From positions 28,830,001 through 28,894,000 of the forward strand of contig OZ020244.1 of the NCBI GenBank assembly GCA_963971285.1: a stretch of DNA of 64,000 nt, in the 5' to 3' direction. Each line of letters opens with the position of its first letter. The first letter of the stretch is position 1. This document shows, piece by piece, positions 1 to 13,700 of this stretch. This stretch comes from Astropecten irregularis. Lineage: Eukaryota > Echinodermata > Asteroidea > Paxillosida > Astropectinidae. The notes beneath the pieces were generated by a model, which was not told the DNA's origin, searched no databases, and saw only the letters and a list, made by a program, of their open reading frames with translations. The translations under genes and the position numbers were made by a program.

Positions 1-440
1 CCTCAAACTTCAAAAATCATTTAAAAATATACAGAACTCTCACAGCTGTTCAAGTTACACAGAAAAATGATGATGAACATGTCACCTTTCATTTTCTTTT
101 CATTTTATGGTAGGGTGACCATTGAATTTTTGAGATACACTCATTCTCAGCTGACCACCCCTAAAACAAGGTATGGATCACTCCAGTCAAAGAAGCCATT
201 TAAAAAAAACATCCCTCTGCATGCAAAGCGGCTGAAATAGACCCACTTTCTCACCCAATTGCATCAAAAATGGTCACAAATGGAAGCCCAGAGTCCAGGC
301 AGGAGGTCCAGTGCCATATTTCTTCAATCCTTCATTTTCTTAGCTCGCACAACTCTCTTATTTAAAATATATTGAGTGCTTAACTTTTATTCATGAGCAC
401 GGCGGACGGATTTTTGCTCTATTTACTTGGGTGCACCCTG
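1..440. mobile_element. Right part of an I-type element (GGGTGCACC end), left end outside the window
   Basis: The stretch ends GCTCTATTTACTTGGGTGCA then CCC near 440, matching the right terminal repeats of the elements at 9486-9969 and 13947-14479. The left end is not in the window and the exact right border is uncertain. No gene is seen. Confidence 0.4.
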
Positions 441-654
441 TATGTTCTCAGTTGTTTGTACTGCCATTATGAAATGAGTCTACTGTAATTCAGTATACCA
501 TATTCTTTTATAGGCGGAAATGGTATGACTATTTCTCTTCTCACGTATTGTTTCTAAGAAGTGAAACCGATATACGGTGATATGGTAAATGACGCACGAC
601 AGATCAGACAAAAGGTTTTGCTTTCTCCTTCTGGCAAATCACAATGTTATACAG

Positions 655-905
655 TTTGTATTTGTCATTTATATGCGTCATTAATTTTGTATGTGTCATT
701 TATAATGTGTCATTTATAATGTGTCATTTATAATGTGTCATTTTATACGTGTCGTTTATACGTGTCATTTATATTGTATCATTTATATGTGTAATTTATA
801 TGTGTAATTTGTGTCAGTTATATGTGTCATTTATATGTGTCATTTGTATGTGTCGCATGTGTCATTTATATGTGTCATTTGTATGTGTCATTTATAATGT
901 GTCTC
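655..905. repeat. Minisatellite of GTGTCATTTATA units
   Basis: About 18 imperfect copies of a 11-14-base unit (GTGTCATTTATA with variants CATTTGTAT and CGTTTATAC) run head to tail. This is a simple tandem repeat upstream of the adhesion gene. Confidence 0.85.
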
Positions 906-1637
906 CGTTGGTGGCAATTTTGATTTCTCATGGCTGGTGTCTTGATACAGGACCAGTGGCCAGGGGAGGGGACACGGGCCCCGAGCGCCCCTAGTTATGG
1001 GGCGCAATTAAATTATCATTATTATTCATTCGCGGCCATAATCAAGACTGAAGACAATTGAACAATGAACACAGGAACAAGATAACATGAATGCCCATGG
1101 GAAGTACAAGGGGATAGAAGAAAGACGCGTTAAAAACTGACCAGGGTATAAGAAAACAAAAGTGCACCTGTTTCGTGTTTTTGTATTCGGGGGCTTTCTA
1201 ATTCGGCCTAAGTTAAATAGCGCCCTCATTGACAAGAAGAAAACAGGGAAGATGCTACTCATTATTTTGATGGTTCATCGACTTTATTCAATACAACATT
1301 GGTAACAAACCAAAACAGAAATGTTCACAGATTTACGTATAACTTACAGGGTATAAGGACGGTTATATTGTATTTATCTAAACAACATAATTTATAGTTC
1401 ACGTTGGGATAGGCCTATCATTAAAAGGGTGATAGATATCACTCAATGCTTTTGCATTTTTTGCTAAGTTTTGGTCAAACCCGTAAAAAAAAATGCAAAC
1501 GTTTTCTATCAATCTTTCTGTCTGCTGACGGAAAATATACTTAAGGCTCATAGGAAACAATTTAAAGCTTGTTTGTCTTTTTTTCAGCTGTTCCTAATGT
1601 TTGCTTTTTGTTTGGTTTCCCCCCGAAGCACATCATC
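906..1637. other. Upstream region of the adhesion gene
   Basis: No gene is seen. Positions 1290-1345 hold a fragment of family A (AAACAGAAATGTTCACAGAT). The promoter could not be located. Confidence 0.5.
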
Positions 1638-1725
1638 ATGGAAGGTGGCTATTTTCTCTCGACGGCTGTTACATGTGTGATTTTATTCCTAGCCGCCCCG
1701 CCAGGCTGCCAGGGTCAAAACCAAT
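1638..1725 (+). CDS. Adhesion gene exon 1: signal peptide
   Basis: The ATG at 1638 opens MEGGYFLSTAVTCVILFLAA followed by PPGCQGQNQ, a clear signal peptide with likely cleavage near CQG. The exon ends in phase 1 at a GTAAGT donor (1726). A polypyrimidine tract and CAG end at 1587, so a 5' untranslated exon further upstream is possible. Confidence 0.8.
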
Positions 1726-4700
1726 GTAAGTTACTTCGATATAAACATTGGTGCTGTAAACAGCAATTTGATGCTAGATTATAACTAGGTATGTGATGAC
1801 AAATTGTGGAAAAGCACCTTTACGTACATGTATACCAAATTTCAGACATTTTGCTTTTGCAATCCGTGGAAAAGTAAAGACATAGGGCGTTTACGAAACG
1901 GAGGCTCAGGCTCCGTCTCAGGCTCCGGCTCCATTTTCATGAATCTAAAATCTAAAATAACGGGTATCAAAAAAAGAGGCTTTTAGCTGCGGTTCGGAAG
2001 AAGATTCTCTGGTTTGAAAAAGAAAATAGAGCTCCAGCTTCATTTAAAAACCACAACCTATGTTTTCACCATGGATGACATTATGAAGCCGAAACTGGAG
2101 CAAAGCTTTGGGAAAGGCCCAAAGTGGGCGAAGTGGTATTTGTGGGCGAAGTGACGCGTGGGCGAAGTGGTTGTGGGCGAAGTGGTTATGGGCGAAGTGG
2201 AAAGTGGGCGAAGTGACCGACATCCATTCAAAGGCGGCTGGGTAAGCTGTGACGTAAGCCACTTGAAAACAAAGGGAAAAAACCCTTGTTTAAAATATTT
2301 TGAGTGGTGTGGTTTAGAAACGAACCCAAGATGAATCAGAGCTCCGTATTACGCCGTGCATCATTTATAATGTCAAGATTAGCCAAGAACCAGTGGATCG
2401 AGACTGGCCAAGATTATCAGTTGAAACCCGAGTATTTCCCTGTTTACAACCCTCACGATACACGATGTATAACGATTCCCTAATCATTTTGCTTCACTTT
2501 CGTGAGTCCCTGGTGCATTATAGTGTCGATTATCAAAGATGACTAAAATAAAACTGAAATAACTGACGTTATCGAAACATAAACTGAAAACGATATTCTT
2601 TTTAAACTCAGAATATATTTTATGTAAACGTGTTTGTTTTAGAAAAAAAGTTATCTGCCAACTTTCACTTTTACACTGTGAATGGAAAAGTCATTCTGAA
2701 TCATACTATTTGCCATGAAATAAGGTAAAAAGAGGAAGAGGAAAAACAATAACCAGTGCTTTTATATACCGTAACGCAGCACACATCTATCATTGTTCCT
2801 AACTTCTGTTTTAACAAGTTCAATGACTTAAAGAGGATCTTCAACATACTCAACAAACCTCACTTTATTATTTTTTTTATGAAAAGTGACGTCACGAAAT
2901 CACACAGATTTTGTCTGCTGCCCCCATTGACGAAATTCAGACAGATTCAATTTTGGGGTAGCTTGCGGGTTGAGCATGTTGAGAGAAAAATCATAAAAAA
3001 AAACACTCTCTTTCTGAGTTCAGTGTGAGATAATTATTTTTTTCTCATGTCAAGTAATTTAAGGATTATAGTTCTGACAAATGAAGTGAGGTTTGTTTAG
3101 TGTTGAAGACTACTCTTTAAAATTAATCCAGTCAGTTTCCCTCGTGGTTATTTGGTGATTAATTTTTTTTGTTATTAATGATTGTTAGTTTTGTTTGTCA
3201 ATGTACGCGTATAATTATTTTGGGGAAATGTTTTCAGCGCCTTAAAGGTATTATATCATACTTAAAGGGATGGTACAGAACTGGTGTTTGCGACAGAACC
3301 GTTGCTGACAGTGAAAGCACATTATGTAATCCATCATATACTCTAACTGACAAACCTGTAGAAGTTTGAGGTCAATCAGCCATCTGGGTCACGAGAAAAA
3401 AAAACCGTGTACGGAGAACTGTACACATTTCAGCGAATGAATAAAACGCTTCGAAGCGATTTATTCCAATCGGAAAATAGTTTCATTTATTTCTCAACGA
3501 ATATGGCATTTCAGACAAAAACATTTCATGGGATGTTTTCTCCTATCATCACCATTATACTGTGTAAGTTTTATGTGAATCTGTGAATATGAATTGTATT
3601 TTTGTCTTACCAATTCTGTACCCTCCCTTTAAGTAGCATACCGAAACAGAAATGTTTATACATAATAACCTATAACTTACATCGTATGAAGATGGTGATG
3701 GTAGAAACATACCGTTAACATTTTGTGTGCCTGAAATGCTGTATTTATCCAGGAAATAGTATAACCTATGACCGAAAATTATTTTTACCTTTTAAAGGGA
3801 CTCAGGGAGCATATAGGATTTGCAAATGTGCGTTTTTGGCTGAATTTGGAGACGTGAAGGTCTTAAACTTCCTTACAGACGTTGTTTCATGTACCTTTTA
3901 CGCTTTGTTCATCTGGATAGCAGAAATACGGCCGAAATAATCTTGCCCACCTCCGAATCCTTCACGGTTACACCGCGCTTTCGAAATGCCAAAAAAAATC
4001 GTTCGGACGAACGATCTTTTTAAAAGACACTAAATCTTGATTTTTTTGAAAAACCCAGCATCTGATGAACCAACATTTTTCATGGTGACTGTTTGCACTG
4101 TTTACAAACTGTTGAGTTCATTTTCTGTCTCAAACTCGATAATTTGCTTTGGAGGCCTTGCAAATCCTGTACGCTGCCTTTAAAAGATAACATAACGGTG
4201 ACAAGATCTTAAAAATCCGTGGCCGTTTTAAACTGTTTTCTCAAAAGTGCCGCACCGTATATGGGACTGAAATTTTCACAGATGACTGTTACTGTATCTA
4301 TCTTGATATTTTTGCCTATAAATCTGCATTTCGTTGACAAAAACAAAGTATGACTATGATATCACCTTTAAAGGTAGTATCATACTTTGTTTTTTGTCAA
4401 AGAAGTACAGATTCATGAGCAAAAATATCAAAACAGATACAGTAACAGCCACATGTGAAAATTTCAGTCCCATTCGGTGCCCACCTTTTGAGAAAATACT
4501 GAAAATGGCCACAGTATTTCTTAAGTCTTTTCTCTGTTATTTACTTATTTTTTATCTTTTAAAAGATCAAAAAGATTTTCAGTCGTTGTTTTACTAATTT
4601 CTGGATAAATACACCATTTCAGGCAGAAAAATTTTAACGGTAGGTTTCTACCAGTACCATCTTCATACCCTGAAAGTTATACGTAAATCTGTGAACATGT

Positions 4701-7700
4701 CTGTTTTGGTTTCTTACCAGAGTATGATACTACCTTTAAGATGGTGGTGGGGGGGGGGCACCTTATAAGTTTTGTGTTGATCCCAGAAGGTGCTTGGATT
4801 TATTGGTGGTGGGTATATTAACAAAATAATATCATTGTTGGTTTGAAATTTGGCCGCCAGGATTCGGATCGGAGAAATTTTTATGATGCTTCGTTACATT
4901 CGATACTTTTCTTCCTAATAGCTCCGCCGACATTCACAGCACAGCCGACTGAGACAGTCTATTACTTGCACGATACCAAGCCAGAGGTTGTACTTCCCTG
5001 TGCTGCCAATGGCACAAACCCATTACAGTAAGTCAAAGTGGAATAGATAACTCGACCGTCATCGCCCAGAGCCTTGTTAAACGGGGTGGGGTTGGGGGGA
5101 GTGTACACCCCATAATTTCATTTTGTATGATGATTATGTACACGTACATTGTGCACAAACGTATTATGAACGTACGACCCAGCTACAGGATCAGTGGATC
5201 ACACCCAAGGTCTGAGAACCTGACTTCACTCCACTGACCATAGATAGGCCTAGGCCTTCATCTTTTCGTTCCAATGAAAATGACAGCATGCATGCATCAC
5301 CAAGAATGCCTCGCTGGTACCTTGTAAAACCAACACGCAAGCAGTGGTAAAACTCCAAATTCAACACGCATTGTAACGGTGGCTCTCACTCAATTGTGGG
5401 ACACTGACCATCGGAGCGATTTTAATTCAATCACAATCATTAATTGTAGGGTTACACAATGATAACTATAACCTAAGAACAGTTTACTGAAGTTGCTTTC
5501 CCGTGTAAAACTGTATTCAAAATGAGCGATCCAAATTATGATACAGTAGCAGGTTCCACCCCAAATGAGTGTATTTTGTTGATTTTTGAGTTTTGGCCTA
5601 TACCAACTTCTTGGCGGATATGCGATGGCTAGCTCAAGTTGAGGCTCGCCCTCCAAGGACTCGTTTATTATCGCCAACAGAGGGCGCCAGACACACTGCT
5701 CAATGGGCATTATTAATTGTTCTCTGTTGAACAGGTACCGATGGACAAATAACGCCGTGGCTGTAGAAATGGGCGGCGAAGGAGCGAGAGGGAACCTGAT
5801 CGCCAACGAAACCGGCAACTACACCTGTTTGGCTAGCAATGCATTCGGAACTGCCGTATCCAGAACGGTTCAAGTGAAGTTTGCATGTCAGTGTTATTAT
5901 ATGAAACACTTCATTCACAAAGAGACAAATCCATGTTTTTTTGCTATGATCTTATAGCGACAAGTTTTTGAGACTTCACGTCAACAGCGCACGCGCACGC
6001 ACAACAGCGCAAGCGCACGCACAACAGCGCAGGCGCAAAACAACGCGCGAATGCTCACATTTGCGTGCGCGTGCGCTGTTGACTTGAAGACCGGTTCTCA
6101 AAAGTCTCCCATTAACGTTTTCCCTTTGACAAATTGCATGCGAAACACAATAGTTTTCGCATTGGAGTTGTGCTTAAGAGAATGTAAACGTTATTCAAAT
6201 CATACACTTGAAAATGGAGGCTAAGGTTTCAAGAGAGTTTTTGTTGTACATCTAGTTTCCTCATCAGTGTAGTCTCGAACCGGAAAACATTGTTTTTGTG
6301 TTTTTACCCTCCTTTTGTTTTGATGAATAGAGGACAAAAGCCACTCGAAAGAAATGGTGTATAAGTGTTACACATGAGTTTGAATTGTGAAGTGCCTTTC
6401 CGTGTTTTTGAAATGATCAAAAGGGGTGATATTAAAAGAGCGCAATTTTAACCCACCAGATTTGGACCCATTTGACGATTCCGACAGCCCAACCACCTTC
6501 TCGGTGGAGGAAAGGGACTCCCTGGTGCTGCCGTGTAACGCTCCCCCAGGCGACCCAACCCCGCTGGTCCTGTGGACCAAAGACGACGTAATAAACGTCT
6601 TCTCCAACAACACCCTGGCCGCATCGTGGGACCCCGAGCGCGACCTGGCCCTGGACCAGGCAGGTAACTTGGTGTTCCTGCACGCCTCGACGGCGGACGC
6701 CGGCCGGTATGAGTGCAAGGTCAAGTCACCGGTGATCGGTACCCACTTGTGGCTCTCCGTGAAAAAGGTCGTGACAGTCACACAAGGTCTGTAGCATTAT
6801 ATTAAGGATCACTTTCACTTTTTCCATCGAGAAAGAAATCAAACTGTTTCTCACTATAGTTTGTCACACTTCCACTCTCTGAAGGTAGTTTATGGGATAA
6901 TCGGATCAAAAACATCATTTTGATATCTGAAAGATTCATTGTGATCTGTAAAATGGACAAAAGAAAACAATGGTCGCCCATTTAACCACATCATTAATTG
7001 CGGTCATTTTTCGAACCATTTTTTCACACTTGTAATACGATTGTTTGCCATATTTTATGTCCTATAAAGCCGAATTTGACAAAAATCTCGACAAACGGTC
7101 TTCTGTTTTGTAAACAAAGAAAGATACGTTTTTCATGCCCACCTTCTTCGTGGTTGCAGTGATATCGGTTTTAAGAGGACTTGATTTCTTCGAAATGGCA
7201 CCTTTTGATTTTCAATCCCCCATCCCGTTTTCTGAAAGCTAGATCCGCCCCTGATCGTGATTATTTATCCCGATACTTCTTGCTTCCTCAGCGGCCGGGG
7301 CTGGAGACACTCCACCGAGAATCCTTGACGGACTCGGGCAGACAGATGCCATCCGCGGTCAAGATGTCAAAATGTATTGCTTGGCCACTGGACAGTAAGT
7401 CTCGCTCTTTAAGATCAAGGAAGCCTTATTATTGCATAATGCGTCCTGTTTGATTGAGGTTCGAAACGGTAGGACTGGGGTCATGACTGTTCATACAAGC
7501 ACGTTTGTCACAGCACTGGAAATATTTTCTGGATAATTCATTCGTTTTAGAATCTGTTCTCAAATTCAGCGACAATGACACAAGATTCAATTTCAGATAA
7601 CAGAGAAAAGTATTTCGTTGATTAGTGATATTGGGTAGCTTTTGATCAAGTTACGCGTATTGTGACCAAAATCCGTGCAAATTCGAAATTGCGCCTGTAC

Positions 7701-10700
7701 AAATTAGGCCTTCTTATTCTGGCCGTATCAAGTCTACGGTCATTATAAAACGAATACTGGCGATTCACAATAGTGCGACTCCAATTGTTTACAACGGGTA
7801 CCGTATATCGTACGTATAATAGTTAATTTTACTACACTGTTTGGTAAATAATTATGTTTAATTAATTATGGCATTGATACATTATTCACCATGGTCTTCT
7901 TCAGTTAATAGCCTCGCTAAATAGGCCATAATTATCGTTGACCGTATGAGGGCGCTAGATTGACTTCATAATGAATAACATTATTTCGGGGATAAATTTG
8001 AATTCACTAAATTTGTAAATTTCAGTTCAATACAAGAGACATTGATGGGATTTTGTTCTGGTTTGTATTCCAAAGGTCCCATACATGCGCCCTCACATGA
8101 CCCCCCCCCCCCCAAAAAAGTTCGACTTTCTCAAACATTTAGGTCTACGGGGCGTCAAAATATCGTCTGCAGTAGCTCACTATTGCATTCACCCCACTGT
8201 GGCTCATTTCAAGGCAAAAAACTAAAAAATATGTCTGAATTCCCGCAGCCCGGCGCCGATTGTAACATGGACAAAATACGAAGATCCTTACTTTAGCTAC
8301 GAAGGACCGGTCCTTACAATGCGTGGTGTTCAACTCACCGACGCCGGGGTCTACACGTGCGAGGCTCGGTCAACTGGTCACCCAGCGGTCAACCGGACAA
8401 GGGTGTTACACGTTGAAGGCAAGTTGCTTTCAAACATTCCGTACCTTCAACACTGTCTCCGTAGACAGCAGTTATTGTTAGTTTGCAACAAATCCTCTCT
8501 TTTTAAGTATAACTGTATTGTTGGCAGAATGAGACGCGACTATTTTTTGGACATGAAAAAATGATCGAAGTTGCCTTGGTTGGTAAAACATTTAGATCGT
8601 ATTAAAACTTGGGCTTTTATCATATTTTTCCAGGTCTGGGAACCTGACGTGGTAAATGGCATTTGCCATCTAGGTGGGAGTAGTTACTGACGAATCAACA
8701 GATCAAAATAATGGACACGAACGTTGTGCGTAATAATTAGTTTGTTCATTATCTTGCAGTCGCTCCTTATTGGACAACGAGGCCTCGTGACGTCACTGTT
8801 CACCGTGGAGACAATGGCGTCTTATCGTGCGAGGCAAGCGGGGAACCAGTTCCTCGACTCACGTGGATGGAAAACGGTGACCCCAAGCCAGAATATGGTA
8901 CAACTCAAAACAATGCACAACTTATTCTGCGCATTTTGCACAGTTTCCAAAATAGTGAGCCCAAAGAGTTTGCAACGCGTTGACCAATCAAAATGCGCGG
9001 AATCTATTGACCCATTCCAGATCGGGTCGACAAATTCCGTGAATTGCGATTGGCCAATTCGCTTTGCAAACTATTGGTGGCGCACCGTTTAGGATAGTTG
9101 CTTTGCAAATAAATTCGAGTGACAGAAATTCATTGTACCTTTCAGTTGAGAAAATGTAAATTTGTAAAAAAAAAAAGTATCGTTTCTGCAGACAACCACA
9201 CATCGGTCACGGTGGAAAACGTCGACAGGGGAGACGTGAACGTTTACCAATGCATCGCATTCAACTCACACGGACAAATTATAGCCAACGCCATCTTGAA
9301 TATCTACCAAGCAGGTACGATGAAAAACCCCTTACAGCCATTGACAATTGGTATAAAAAGAACTCTATCATAAAAACGTTTTTGTGTGCGTGAACAATTT
9401 AACGGTTCACTTCTATTGGCGGGTCATGCAGATTGGCTATACTTATTGAACAATAGAGGGCGCTTGGCTCTGGCTTCGGTTCCATCGGGGTGCACCACAC
9501 TGAATAGTGTCCCATTGACTGCAGTGTAAAATACCTCAACTTTACAGTTCAAAATATCTCATCCAGAAGTTTCTCAGTTGTTGGTGCAAAAGTGTAAATG
9601 GTAGTGTAAACTCTCATCCTCCCAATTCTTTTCAAGTTTTGGTTGGGTAACCGATTGGATTTTTGGCTAATTGCCCCAAGAAAAAAACACCCCCGAAATG
9701 TCCTTTTCCGTAACCGACTTGCTACCAGTTTTCATATAGCAACCCTCCATGTTCAAAACAAGGTAGGACCGGATTTTAAACCAAAATGGCTCAAGTCTCT
9801 ACAACAGTCTGAAGCACTGAACCACCAGGTTGTCATAACCAGTCAAAATTACACAACATATTAATTGCACGACCCCCAAAATTGCATATTTTAAACTCAT
9901 TTGAGGGTACACAGAATATGATAATCAGCTCGGCGCATTGATTTGGGAGCTATTTATTGTGGTGCACCCTTCGGTTCCATGGCGTGCGTCCATACAATTT
10001 ATTGGGTATCAAACTAGATGCCTTTAGGCCACTGTCTGAAAGTAGAAACCCTGCTTGTAAGTGAGACAACGAATTTTAGCCTCGTAAGAAAACCCCCGAA
10101 GTTCGAGTCCCAAGTTCGAAAAGTCAGTTCACGTTTGGGTTCGACGCCCTCTAGTGACGAATTGTGACAATGTGAGTCCACGGCTGACCCCAAGCTTGGA
10201 AATCGCAAAGATTTGCATGAAATAGTTTTCACTTTGTGACCAACAGGACTAATACATGATTTGTTTCTTACGTTTATGTAGGACCCGCGCCCACCGGGCT
10301 TAAGTACGAGACGCTGAACGGCAATACGGTACTCATATCGTGGAAAGCAATCCACAACCCAAGTCTTCAAACGTTCATGGTATGTAAAAAAAAAAAAATA
10401 CAATAATTATTACAATAGATGTAGTTATAACCTTTTGAGATTCATAACAGTATTTATTGTAGAAAACTTACTCCCTATTAGCGTGGACATATAGAAATCA
10501 GTTATGATGCCTTAATTGATTAAAGATAAGTGTAGAGATGAACGCTTTGAGGCTTTGCATTGTGATAGTTTTTGTTGGTAAGTGGATATCGGTTCATGTT
10601 TCGCCACACTTCTCGCGAGAAGTGCGACGAAAATGCGTTAAGTGCGAGAAATACGAACCGCAAACCGATCCGCATACGAAGTTGATTTTAACATCAACAA

Positions 10701-13700
10701 ATTACCATTTCGCAGATGGCCGGGCTATGGTATGTTTTTGGGGGTACACATTTTATTTTATCGCAAACTGTTCAACAATACATTTCTCAATTTTCTCATA
10801 ATACCTTCATTGTACACTATCGGTCTATCAGCGAAAGTGTCCGCGTTTGCTCCCATAGGGTGCATAACACGGGTCAGCCCTTATTGGGAATGGGTGTGCT
10901 TTACTGCACAAAACAAGCGAGAGAATGGGGAAGAGGTTGACTGGTGTCGACCCGGGGAAGCTAAACGAATGCACCCTAAGGGCCTGTTTGTTTAATGCAC
11001 AGGATCACGGATTCTGCTGATCCGGATCCCATTTTAGCATACCCTGCATAAAACGTGGATCCCTAAATCTGGGATCCTTTGCATTAAACTAAAAGGCCCT
11101 TAGTTTCACCTCCACCAACACGCATGCGTAATATTTGACCGAGACATACTCATCACGCGCGTAAACTCATCACGCTGATTCTATTATTGTTGGCTCAATT
11201 CTTCACTAGGTGAAGTATCGACGCAAAGACGGCCAGCACGCCGAAAGACACATGGACTGCGGGACCAAGACGTCGTGTAGGCTGGTGCAGCTACGACGGA
11301 ACGCGTGGTTCACGTACAGAGTCGTCGCGGTCTACGACACTGGCGCGGTGTCGTCAAAGACCAAGGAATTTACTACCAGACGGTCTCTACCCGGTAAAGT
11401 CTCGGTCCAGTTGTCTACTAGTCTGGTTCCCTGCCCAAAGATTCCCTGACGACTCTTATTAAAAATCTTAGGTCAGGTATCGGCTACGGTTAAAAATAGA
11501 ACATGACACATGTCTGCGCAGGCGTGGAAGCTTTAGCGAGATTCAATTTTAGCATTCATTTTTGCACTTTTGTAAGCACAAGCAATTTTATCTGGACAGA
11601 ATAAGCAATCAAAGAGTGGGAAATAAACATACAACAAACTCCTCAAAAGTGCATAAAAGGAAAAGTGCTCTGTTGTATGTGAACAATAATTATGCTCTAT
11701 TTTGGCTAACTGTAGCCGGAATGAAACATATTTACATGACGTGTCTTTCCCTGAAGTACATGACCTCGCGTGACCTGTCGGAAATAGCCGAAAGTCAACG
11801 TTACTATCCGAAGTTGAACGAAAACGAGTTCGTAATGTTTCGGATTCTTCCGTAAAAAGTCAGAAATTGACTTTTTTGGTCACGTGACCCTCCAGTACAC
11901 GTAGCCGATACCGGACCCTATATTTGACAGACAATAGTCAGGAGCTTTTTGGGTCCGGGAACCAGACTAGTCGTCTACGGGTTCAAAATACACAAACAAA
12001 CACCTCGACATTTCAACAAACAAGCGAGCAAATTTCGATGCCCGTTTGGTTGCGGTATAAACCGTTTTGGTTTTGGGCTATAGCATTAATACATCTATCG
12101 AGTTATTACCTTTTGAAGGTTATACATGTAGTTTCAAACTTTGGTAGCATACCAAAACAGAAATCTTCGCAGATACACCTATAACTTACAGGGTATAAAG
12201 ATGGTGATGGTAGAAAACATACCGTTAACAATTTTTGTCTGCCTGAAATGCTGTATTTATCAAGAAAAGAGTAAAACCAGTGACCAACATTATTTTTTAT
12301 CTTTTAAAAGATCAAAAATAAAAGAGAAAAGACTTCAGAAATACCGTGGCCGTTTTCACTGTTTTCTCAAAAAGTGGGCACCGTATGGGGCTGAAATTTT
12401 CACAGGTGACTGTTACTGAATCTTCCTGTATTTTTGCCCATGAATCTGTATTTGTTTGACAAAAACCAGAGTATGATATTACCTTTAAATTATTGATGAT
12501 TATGATCAAAAACTCAAAAACAAACAATTGCTTATATTCTCGCAGTAATTATATGAAACCCTTCCTGAATACAGACAACTACAGGTAGTTTCACTGTGGC
12601 CTTGCATGACCTTAATTTCCTATATCTTGACCCTGATAACCCTTCCATATTAAATGTTCCAGGAGCCGATTTTACTAAGCACTATAAGAATGATCTTATA
12701 GGTGTCAATTAATCTTAATTGCTTAGCAAAGTGTGATGTCACAATACAAATTATTATGGTGATATTTACAACTCATCTTAAGACTAATCTTAGTATTTTG
12801 CCGTGAAATCTTGCCCCGCAGGACCATTATTTTCTAGTTTGTCCACTAGACGTCCTCCTTTCAGATGGAGTGAGGCTCCGCCCCCTTCGAGAATTGAATT
12901 CCAGCAGCTTGTAAATTCCTTTTTGGCCTTTGTCTTATTTTGTTTGATTTTAATTTAGTTATAATTATTTATTGATTAATTATTTTGTTTATTTCTTTTT
13001 TTACACTGCTATTCCGTTAAAGGTGGATCGGGAGTGAGTTTCACGCGGCCGGCATTGTGGAACTTGGTTATTATTGCGTCGAGTTGCGTACTGGTACTCG
13101 GCGTGTCGGTGCCTCTCATCATGTGCATAATACTCTGCATTCGGGACCAGTGAGTTCACTGACTTTGAATGTTATATGTTAAGTAGGCCTATGTAATACT
13201 CATTGTATTATTTATATAATATATAGGAACTCCTTCGGAACGGAACTTAAAAAACGATCCAACTCATCTCGAGATGAAGAACGCACATTTAAACCATTTA
13301 AGCTTAAACTTAATTGCCAAATACTGTACATGTAAAAACAAAACAAAAACAAACTCAAACTTTGGACTTTGTTGGAAATGATCCAACCGATCAAAAGATG
13401 TTATCGTTTTGGGTATTATAATTATGACAACGCAACTTCTTTCGTTGGTTCCAGGGTAAATGGTCCGCAAGCTGAAGACGAATTGCCCACTGACTCAGAT
13501 GCGTGGGGACCAGGCAGGCCGAAGCCAAAAGGTATTTATGATAATGTTCACCGAATGGTTTAACCAAATAACTGCAGATCTGCTCAAATCACTTTTGTTT
13601 GTTTCCATTTATGTTTGGATGGAGAACATTAATGTTGCTAAACATTAATGTTGTTAAAAAGTCTCCAAAAAGCGCGGCAAAGAAATCGGACACCGGCACT

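Larger units (their letters stand above)
3242..4371 (-). mobile_element. Family A TTAA element (copy A2), interrupted by two other elements
   Basis: The left end TTAAAGGTATTATATCATAC is at 3242-3261 and the right end TATGACTATGATATCACCTT at about 4349-4368, next to TTAA. The body is in three pieces (3242-3265, 3633-3795, 4180-4371), separated by a family C copy and a family D copy. No coding capacity. It is in adhesion intron 1. Confidence 0.8.

Noticed and set aside
655-905. CRISPR array
   Set aside because: The repeat units are 11-14 bases with no unique spacers, and the DNA is clearly animal; it is a minisatellite.
5390-5818. A 142-codon minus-strand frame across intron 2 and exon 3 of the adhesion gene
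   Set aside because: No recognisable domain; it overlaps a well-supported exon on the other strand.
6368-6781. A 137-codon minus-strand frame
   Set aside because: Antisense shadow of the Ig2 exon of the adhesion gene.
10642-10995. A 117-codon frame in adhesion intron 9
   Set aside because: Its second half is the L element; no domain and no splice support.
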